Source: Fagopyrum homotropicum (taxonomy: Eukaryota; Streptophyta; Magnoliopsida; Caryophyllales; Polygonaceae). From it: a DNA stretch of 64,000 nt. A program made the position numbers and the translations under genes. The notes under the pieces were generated by a model that was not told the origin of the DNA, did no database searches, and saw nothing but the letters and a program-made list of their open reading frames with translations. Shown piece after piece: positions 57,413 through 64,000 of this stretch (within the stretch, counting starts at the first letter, position 1; every line of letters starts with the position of its first letter). Where the stretch lies: assembly GCA_033239125.1 (NCBI GenBank), contig BSWB01000006.1:35766001-35830000 (forward strand), written 5' to 3'.

Positions 57413-58508
57413 CTAATTTTGTTGTTGGGCCGCAGCCCCCGTTTCGATATCCGGACTCGAGGAGACATGATTAACGTGAGTTTCGGGTTGTTGGCTATCC
57501 ATGTGATCAACCTCCGTCGTCGCAACAGGATGTGCAGGTAAAACTTCAGAAGGTTTATTCTCTGTCATATCTGCATTATGATAGATGACATCCTGCCTCT
57601 GTCTCTTCCCCATTGTCGTAGGATCCATGTCAATAGCAACAGAATTTTGTGCTGCAAACACCTTTTTCCATGCTATGGCTCTCAGTTTATTTCTTTTTTT
57701 ATTGTAAGCTTCACTGCTCATGCCCTCAGTCTTTGAGCCATCACCCTGACCACATTTAGAACCTTTTCCTTTCGCCCCTTGATGTGATGTTGTAGCTGTA
57801 AACATAACATCCGTAACCGATTCCTCGATTTGATCTTTACCTCGAATAACAACAACTCTGGCTACCGATGACGAAGCACCAATAGCGGAACGACCTTCAA
57901 TATTAGTGCCCTTACCTTTACCTGCAACGTGTTCCTTAACTAAACCAACTTCCTGGGAAATAATACTTACCGAGTTAACCTTTTCTTTACCCTTGCGAGA
58001 TACAAATGACTGTGTAGCTGCAACATGTTGAGGCCTTTCTGTAATTCTAATGCCCATTTGTGGAGCATGTATGACTTTGCCCTTTCCTTTCCAATTTGGA
58101 TGTTTCTTAGAAACCGACATCCATGGACCATAACCTTGATCATCCACTTCCTTATTGGTTGGATTAGATGCAACCCCTGGATTAACCCCATGAGCAGAAG
58201 CTTCCTTCGGTGTTGGTATAGGCATTGGTGCTGCAGCAGTAGAAGTGATAGTAGTTGGAAAAAATGTACATTGAGGAGCCAAATGTCCATACCTACCACA
58301 CTTAAAACAAATTGATTGTAGGCCTTCATACTCCAGCACACGCTTGTTTCCACTAATAAGTATAGCCTTTTTCAATGGTTTTCCAATATCGATCTCAACG
58401 CAAACCCTAGCAAAACGTAGTCGACTAGAATAGAGCGTCTTTGGATCAACCACAATCGGTATGCCAATTCCGGATGTCATACGCCATAACACTGTCTCCT
58501 CGTAGTAT
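57413..58508 (-). pseudogene. LINE ORF1 (5'-truncated)
   Basis: The open frame starts within the DUF4283-type N-terminal domain (VLWRMTSGIGIPIVVDP, RFARVCVEIDIGKPL), followed by the zinc knuckle CFKCGRYGHLAPQC and a long basic, low-complexity tail with WMSVSKKHPNWKGKGK. It ends at TAG 57413-57415 and ORF2 continues in the same phase. The N-terminus was lost when the element inserted, because the target duplication begins at 58509. Confidence 0.85.
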
Positions 58509-58599
58509 TGAAATTATAGTTTTATGTAGGTTTAGTCCAACAAAGATTTTATAAAGATCAAAAATATTCATGATTTTCGATTTGTTTCATGACAAATGC

Positions 58600-58707
58600 A
58601 GCTACGTCGAGTCTGTGACGATGGACGCTCCCGCTGATTAGAACGACGACAAGTGCAAGTGCGGCAGCAGCTGCAAATGCACCAAATGCAGTTGTGGTGC
58701 TCACTAA
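58600..58707 (+). pseudogene. Metallothionein type 3-like exon relic
   Basis: Preceded by TGCAG, the frame reads SYVESVTMDAPAD, a TAG stop, then NDDKCKCGSSCKCTKCSCGA and His, stop at 58705-58707. The C-terminal Cys pattern (CKCGSSCKCTKCSCG) and the preceding SYV...MD..A match plant type 3 metallothioneins, small metal-binding cytosolic proteins. The TAG falls where the family has Glu. The first Cys cluster is not found. It lies 75 bp from the LINE target site. Either a dead gene fragment or a partial duplicate. Confidence 0.72.
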
Positions 58708-59267
58708 GCCATCTTCGGATGCTGTTCTTTTCGTGTCTCTGTTTGCCTTCCCCATTTGTGTGTTTCACTTGATCTAATGGACTTGTACTTCTACGTTTCT
58801 TGCAAAAATTTTCTCTTTATCATCAGTTCAACTTTTGACAAGCAGCCGGCGAGGTAAGCAATTACGCATCAGTCGTACATAGCCATTCTTGGATGCTATA
58901 CAGATCAAGAGGAAAATAGTTAAGCACTTGCGCATCAGTCGCACATCCTATAATGTGCTTGTAAGAACTTATATGAGCTATGTCACACTGCCAAGCTAAA
59001 CTTAGAAGTAAAGCAGAGTACAGAGAGATATCAAGGAACAATAGTATCAAATAACTAGCAACGCCTGAAACTCAACCCATAAATCGAGTTCTATAACATA
59101 GCGAAAAAGAACTACCGATGTACATGGCAAAGCCACTCATTTACTACCGTGGGGTTGCACTTTTACTACTTCTCAAATACTTTATTCACATTACCTTATC
59201 CAACAAATGGGTAGTTCAAGAAGTTTCTTCTTCTCATGGTACCTACAAAATTGTTTGATGTTGTAAA
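58708..59267. other. No further gene seen
   Basis: Probable 3' flank of the metallothionein relic followed by the 3' flank of COX17. Minor frames only. Confidence 0.4.
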
Positions 59268-59507
59268 TTACACATTGAATCCTTCTGCACGAAGACATAT
59301 CTTATGAGCTTCAATCCATTTTCCGCATGCATCTTCACCGTGCAGCACTACACATTCATCTCTGAGCTTTTTAGTGTCAGGGCATGCACAACATATTTTC
59401 TTTTTCGGATTTGCAGCCCCTGATGGTTTATTGACAGATTCTTGGCTTGCCAACTGCTTTTGCACAGACAAAGCTATGTTAGGTGTATTAGTCTGTGCAT
59501 ACTCCAT
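59268..59507 (-). CDS. COX17: COX17 copper chaperone for cytochrome c oxidase
   Basis: 79 residues, ATG 59507 to stop at 59268-59270. Residues about 37-40 form the copper-binding KICCAC (CCxC) motif. The twin CX9C motifs are CPDTKKLRDEC and CGKWIEAHKIC, giving the CHCH fold of COX17. The C-terminus LRAEGFNV is the family's usual ending. The first 35 residues are a variable, Ser/Ala/Lys-containing extension as in other plant COX17 proteins. The protein carries Cu(I) in the mitochondrial intermembrane space to SCO1/COX11 for building complex IV. The whole coding region is one exon. It is the only intact non-transposon gene I find here. Confidence 0.95.
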   Translation of the reverse strand: MEYAQTNTPNIALSVQKQLASQESVNKPSGAANPKKKICCACPDTKKLRDECVVLHGEDACGKWIEAHKICLRAEGFNV

Positions 59508-59549
59508 ACTCTGTAATTTGTCTCACACTTTTGCTACTCTTTTGTTTTC

Positions 59550-60313
59550 CTGCAAGCCACAAAAGAAAGATCATAAGAAATATGAAAGAGACTCTTTGTT
59601 GTTGGCAGCAAAGAGAATGAAAAACAGTAGATGGTCGATTTTATTAAATTTAGATAGCAACATATTCCTTTTCACAAGGATACATTTCATTCTGTTCAGA
59701 TAGAAATATAACATACCAAAAGGGGGCTAAATGTCTCATGCCAAACCACAATTCCCGTTTGTTTACCAATAATCTTGGATAGTTTTGAGGATCGTTTTCA
59801 ACAAATGCTCCATAGTCCTACCACAGACAATGCTAATGATAAAAAAAACTACAAGTTCCGAACATAATCAAGCAATTAGCAAATCCCATTAGTTTTCAAG
59901 TATGCAATTCAGAACCCTAAAAACATTAAACCCTACTTTTCCCACCTTATTCTAGTGCTGATCGATGAATTGTTACATTTTACTGAATGTATGTAAATTG
60001 ATTGCAACAACATAAAATTAGAGAGAAAAGAGCATGCAAAGCAAGAAATTACCCTAAGTTTACCAGGAAATTAAAATACAAATGAATATTGCTCCAATCA
60101 TGGAACCTAAAATCGTAGTTAAGAAATAGGAATTTGAAAATATATACTAGAATCACTTGCAAACCTTGCGAAAATCCGATTATATAACCAGTAGCTAAAA
60201 TTTTCTAGGGTTTATCAGACATTATTTCAGCTGTATAGATTGATACAAAATGGGAGACGAGGAGTAATATGAATTAACGTCAAACGAAATCATAAAACAG
60301 AGAAAAATATTAC
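59550..60313 (-). other. Predicted 5'-UTR intron of COX17
   Basis: Minus-strand donor GGAG|GTAATA at 60313 and acceptor TTGCAG at 59550, just upstream of the coding exon. The presumed first exon lies above 60313 (about 60314-60380). It is predicted from splice signals only. Confidence 0.5.
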
Positions 60314-60405
60314 CTCCGATTGTTTGCTCAGCTGCTCTAGAAATCCTGCTTGCTGCCCACGCTAGCGAGCAAGACATTGATGAAAATAAAGAGCGGCAAT
60401 TGGAT

Positions 60406-60431
60406 TGGGCTTTCTTTCCTGTTTCTGGGCT
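60406..60431 (-). promoter_or_regulatory. Two Site II-like elements upstream of COX17
   Basis: TGGGCT at 60406-60411 and 60426-60431, 20 bases apart start to start, immediately upstream of the presumed first exon. TGGGCY boxes are known from many plant genes for respiratory-chain proteins and are bound by TCP factors. Function here is inferred. Confidence 0.45.
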
Positions 60432-61884
60432 TTTGAATATTTGTATTGTGCCATGCGGTTTGGTTCGGCCACATTCGCACTATTGTTGCATTATCATATA
60501 AAGGTTTATTTTGTAGATTATAGTGTTATACCCTTCCACCTAATGGTCTATTTATCTATATGTCCCACCCCACGGGAATTCTTGTACACAATGCTAAGGC
60601 TAAAGGATTTTCTTCTGTTTCTGATATGCTAACAGTTCAAAGCCTAAGAGTTTGAGTCAAGAGGAAATTGCCAAAAGCAAGGTAGACTCTGTATTTTTTT
60701 TTTCCCTATATATGCATAGTCAACTGATACTATAGTATGATTATAGTATGAGATGAATAGTGAGTAATGATTGTAATTTTGATATATGATGTTGAAAAAA
60801 GAGAAGCAAATGATAAATTGAATGACGTGAAGGAAAGGTAATTAAAATGAAATGAACCAAAGAGCTACATTATGGGTTGACTATGGTACTCCTACGATGC
60901 ACATACACGGACACGAAAAACGGATACGACGAGAAACGTGAAAGCAACAATCCTCAAAAGTATAGGAAACGGAAAACAACGAGGAAAACAATAAGATATC
61001 ATTTAAAACTTATTGAAATGTGGAATTTATATATCATAATGAGATACATATATGAAAAACTCAATGATATATGAGTAGATAACAACATTAACATGACAAC
61101 AAAATAACCGAAACAAAAACTTAGAAACAAACATTTTCAGTCTTATAGAACATATAAATATACATATTTAGTCTTACAATCTCAAATAAACATACTTAGT
61201 TTCAAAATTGAGGAACGAACCATCCATTTTTCAAATTAACAACAACGGAACAACATAATCAACCAGAAAAACAATAATAAATAAATTGTAAATAAAAAAA
61301 AAGGGAAGAAGAACAAGAAGGCTTCGTCGATGAATAAGAATATGAAGATCGATGTCTTACTTCTAGTAACAGCAATCTCACAGATGGTTATATGAAGTTA
61401 GGTTTAGTCGAAAAAAATTGAAAAGAATAAGAAATATTAAGGTAATTCAAATTTTTTAAATTTTAAATCTCCCTTTTTAGCCTTAAAAATAGGGGGACTT
61501 TTGTTGACCGTGTCTTAACCGGACACAATCTGTGTCTGCGTCGTGTCCTTGATGTTTCCTCGTAGTGTCCTACATTTGAACCGTGTCTTGACTATGTTGG
61601 GTCATATTTGATCGTGTTTGAGCCAAATCCCGCCGCCTTCAAAAGGTGTTCGTGCGGCATAGTGACACTCTACTCTAATAAGATTTGCATTATAAATACG
61701 ATGAAGTTGCAAAAGCAATTAAGGCTAAAAGTGGTGCTTCTCTTTCTAAATCGGAGCATGATGCATTGGTTTCACAAATGAAGGGTTGAATCTGGACTTG
61801 CACACGGACAAATGTTAGAGTCCATGGGGTTAGGGCCTAAATGTACGTTCATTGTTCCCTATCATCTTGCAGGTTTCATAAAAT
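60432..61884. other. AT-rich intergenic DNA
   Basis: No gene recognised. 61510-61640 holds several GTGTC/CCGTGTC words, with related 'cacggacacg' words in the opposite sense at 60900-60940, which could be the arms of a small DNA element. A short codon-like stretch (61690-61790, reading VAKAIKAKSGASLSKSEHD) is not assigned. Confidence 0.3.
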
Positions 61885-62387
61885 TGTCAAAGTCCGATAT
61901 AGACGGACCGGTAGAGCGGGGGTCGTGTGCATACGAGCGCACATGCGCATTAGGCCCAAGCCCAGCACATAAACCCGGCGAGGTTCCATCCTAAAACCAA
62001 TTGGCAATAGGAGGAGTAGCCCACCGACCTTATATATCAGGCTCGGAGTGTCCCCATCTTTCGATGTGGGACTTTATTATCTCCAACACGCCCCCGCAAG
62101 TGCAACTAGAGGATATAGACCGAGTTGCACTTGTCCACAGGTTAGGATCACGAGCCGAATTGAGGCTAACCGCTCTGATACCATGTCAAAGTCCGATATA
62201 GACGGACCGGTAGAGCGGGGGTCGTGTGCATACGAGCGCACATGCGCATTAGGCTCAAAGCCAGCACATAAACCCGGCGAGGTTCCATCCTAAAACCAAT
62301 TGGCAATAGGAGGAGTAGCCCACCGACCTTATATATCAGGCTCGGAGTGTCCCCATCTTTCGATGTGGGACTTTATTATCTCCAACA
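61885..62387 (-). mobile_element. TRIM (miniature LTR retrotransposon)
   Basis: 503 bp: two 204-bp LTRs (62184-62387 is 5', 61885-62088 is 3' in element sense) of the form TGTTGGAGATAATAAAGTCC...CTTTGACA, a 95-bp interior, and AAAAT duplicated on both sides (61880-61884 and 62388-62392). The LTRs differ at only a few bases. A PBS for initiator tRNA-Met lies directly inside the 5' LTR and a G-rich tract (GCGGGGGCG) directly before the 3' LTR. It has no coding capacity and depends on other elements. Confidence 0.95.
62172..62183 (-). other. TRIM primer-binding site (initiator tRNA-Met)
   Basis: TGGTATCAGAGC on the minus strand, with no gap to the 5' LTR. It fixes the orientation of the element. 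Confidence 0.92.
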
Positions 62388-63242
62388 AAAATGCATAATT
62401 TGGAGATATTATGAATGATTTATTCCCTTGTTATTGACCCATGCCCAAGTGTGGTAGTGATGTACACTGATGTGACTAACAAGCCTATGTAGGCTTTTGT
62501 ACTTATATTTTTCATTGCATGTCATCATTGGCTTACCTTGGATGCTTCTGTCTAAGGATATAATTTGTAGCTAAGAAGTTGATTAATGAATGCATTTGCG
62601 GAACCCGCAGAAAAGTTTAGGAGGTAAAAAAAAAATTTTTAAACAATTTGGTTTACTAGACTTTTTCTAGTTTTGTATTTAGTAAATGTACCCTTGAGAG
62701 AAGAGTGTGTAGAGTTTGAGAATAAATACAAAAGGTTGTGGTATATTTACTTAATTGAAACATTAAAAAGCCTAATTACTACTCTAGTTTTTCAAAAAGG
62801 CCTAGTTACCAAAATTGCCCAAATTTTTTTTATATAAATCATTTATATATTATTATATAATATAATATAATTTATATTGAACTAGAAGGAAGACGGACAA
62901 CCAGCTATGCCATCAAATTAAGTTTAAAATTAAATACTAAAATCTATAACTTAAATAAAAAAGTATACTAAAGTTTTCGTACCATAAATTAGAGATTTTG
63001 TTGTATATGTTTTTTATTTACAGGATAGTTAATGTATTTAATATATTTTATAATAAATTGTCAAATAAATAGGTAGTGGTTGATGAATTATTATATTTGA
63101 AATTATATCGTATTGATTATATTAGCCTAACTAAAAGTGAATTTAATAGTAAACTTCACTTAATTTCCCTCCGGATATATGTACATTTTTAAAAAATGAA
63201 AATATACAGCAAGAAAGTTTATTTTGTATAAACTTCACTTAA

Positions 63243-63290
<48 letters not shown>

Positions 63291-63455
63291 ATTTGCTTAA
63301 AATAAAATCCATAAAAAAATATCTTCTTTCTACTGATCGATTATGTAAATATTGTAAAGATAGGTATGCCTTTGTAATTATGTATATACGGTTTTCTGTT
63401 AATATTACCCATCGTTCGATGGAAACCCCAAGGGATTTTCATTTTCAATCTCACA
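62388..63455 (+). other. AT-rich flank and LTR end of a copia element
   Basis: The right end (…caatctcaca, up to 63455) must be the 3' end of a copia 5' LTR, since a PBS follows. Its start could not be found. The rest is AT-rich with no gene. Confidence 0.4.
63245..63289. repeat. (TA)n microsatellite
   Basis: About 22 uninterrupted TA units. Confidence 0.95.
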
Positions 63456-63466
63456 TGGTATCAGAC
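63456..63466 (+). other. Primer-binding site of a right-edge copia element
   Basis: TGGTATCAGAC after a CA end, close to the initiator tRNA-Met complement TGGTATCAGAGC. Confidence 0.7.
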
Positions 63467-63675
63467 TTCTCTTTCCCCTAACCACCTTCCGTTATTTTTT
63501 AACCTCCAGCTAAACCCTAGCTTGTCCCAACCGTCGCGTCGACCCTTCATTGTGCACTCCGGTCCCCTTCTTCGGACGTTGCCACCGTGTTTCCGCCACC
63601 GCCATCTCTCTCCCCGCACACGTCTTGATTTAGATGATTGCGGATCGGAAACAATCTTTCCACTCGGCCCTCTGA

Positions 63676-64000
63676 ATCTCCAATATCAAGAACATTATTG
63701 TTATCGTCCTCGACAATGACACACCATATGCATCGTGGGTTACTCGTTCTCGTGTTACTGTGAAGGCTTACAGTGTTCTCGATCACATTGATGTCACGTT
63801 TACCAAACCAACGGAGATTGATGACTTGTTATGGCTTCAAGTTGACACTGCTATCCTTCAATGGATTTATAATACAATCTCTCGGGATATTCTTCTGCAA
63901 ATTCTAGACTCCGATGATATTGCGCTTTAGACATGGAATCGGGTCAAAGACAATTTTCAAGATAACAAGAATATCCGTGCCGTCTATCTCAAACATGAGT
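63676..64000 (+). pseudogene. Copia gag (N-terminal part, runs off the window)
   Basis: The frame reads ISNIKNIIVIVLDNDTPYAS, W, then VTVKAYSVLDHIDVTF, ILQWIYNTISRDILLQIL, and after TAG 63928-63930 NRVKDNFQDNKNIRAVYLKHE. This is the plant copia gag (UBN2-type) pattern, including the 'W..L...F.DNKN.RAVYL' signature. The in-phase stop indicates a dead copy. Upstream codons to the ATG are uncertain. Confidence 0.82.

Larger units (their letters stand above)
49349..58508 (-). mobile_element. 5'-truncated L1-type LINE, split by a CACTA element
   Basis: Minus-strand order: ORF1 with a zinc knuckle, endonuclease, reverse transcriptase, zf-RVT, RNase H, and a poly(A) tail seen as poly(T) at 49349-49360. 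Flanking duplications of about 16 bp match with two differences (49333-49348 and 58509-58524). The 5' end falls inside ORF1, the usual result of incomplete target-primed reverse transcription. The CACTA element at 50455-54441 interrupts ORF2. Confidence 0.92.

Noticed and set aside
58558..58755. Minus-strand 65-codon Ala-rich frame
   Set aside because: It is the reverse-strand shadow of the Cys-rich metallothionein codons.
61885..62387. Simple tandem duplication of about 204 bp
   Set aside because: The flanking AAAAT duplication, PBS and G-rich tract in the right places show a TRIM element.
61885..62387. A Cassandra-type TRIM carrying a 5S rRNA promoter
   Set aside because: I see no 5S-like segment in the LTR.

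Overview
This window is nuclear DNA of a flowering plant, most likely a eudicot. It is built almost entirely from plant LTR retrotransposons (Athila-type and chromovirus-type Ty3/gypsy, and Ty1/copia), a plant L1-type LINE with an RNase H tail, a CACTA DNA transposon and a TRIM element. The only intact host gene I can support is a COX17 copper chaperone. I cannot name the species. Element boundaries below come from paired LTRs, TG...CA ends, primer-binding sites and target-site duplications (TSDs) read directly from the sequence.

Layout. 1-6.2 kb: an LTR end fragment, a solo LTR (G, 1822-3475, TSD ATCAT) and decayed repeats. 6.25-49.15 kb: a broken minus-strand copia element (E) split by nested insertions. 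Into E came a plus-strand Athila element (B, 6633-36426, TSD CTAAT) and a minus-strand chromovirus (D, 38279-48317, TSD CATAC). Into the 5' LTR of B came a young minus-strand Athila derivative (A, 7371-18812, TSD CTCTT). Into the 3' UTR of B came a pol-less Athila-like element (C, 25878-32969, TSD TTTTC/CTTTC). Into the integrase of D came another Athila-like element, now a solo LTR (F, 40696-42050, TSD TAGGA). 49.35-58.5 kb: a 5'-truncated minus-strand LINE split by a CACTA element (50455-54441, TSD AGC) that carries exon fragments of at least three host genes (PHD finger, CIPK kinase, PDR-type ABC transporter). 58.6-60.4 kb: a metallothionein-3-like relic and the COX17 gene. 60.4-64 kb: AT-rich DNA, a TRIM element (61885-62387, TSD AAAAT), and the start of another copia element running off the window.

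How the parts relate. A has an intact ORF1-type (env-position) gene and a gag-protease-integrase frame, but no reverse transcriptase or RNase H. Its LTRs are almost identical, so it moved recently and must have used RT in trans. B has the whole gag-pol set but it is decayed. C has gag and ORF1 relics and no pol.

Main novelty. Each Athila-like family carries its own short inverted-repeat DNA word, scattered through its LTRs and through non-domain or linker parts of its internal region: A CCTCGGTCGAGG, B AACCACGGCCGTGGTT, C CCGCCCCTGCGG, F TGCACG-CT-CGTGCA, G CCGATTTT/AAAATCGG. The unrelated chromovirus D carries the C-type word in its own sense strand. Over these private words lie shared structures that look RNA-based: a 5-bp stem with loop TACACTG near the LTR 3' end and a hairpin 19-20 nt before the 3' LTR, both with compensating base changes between families.
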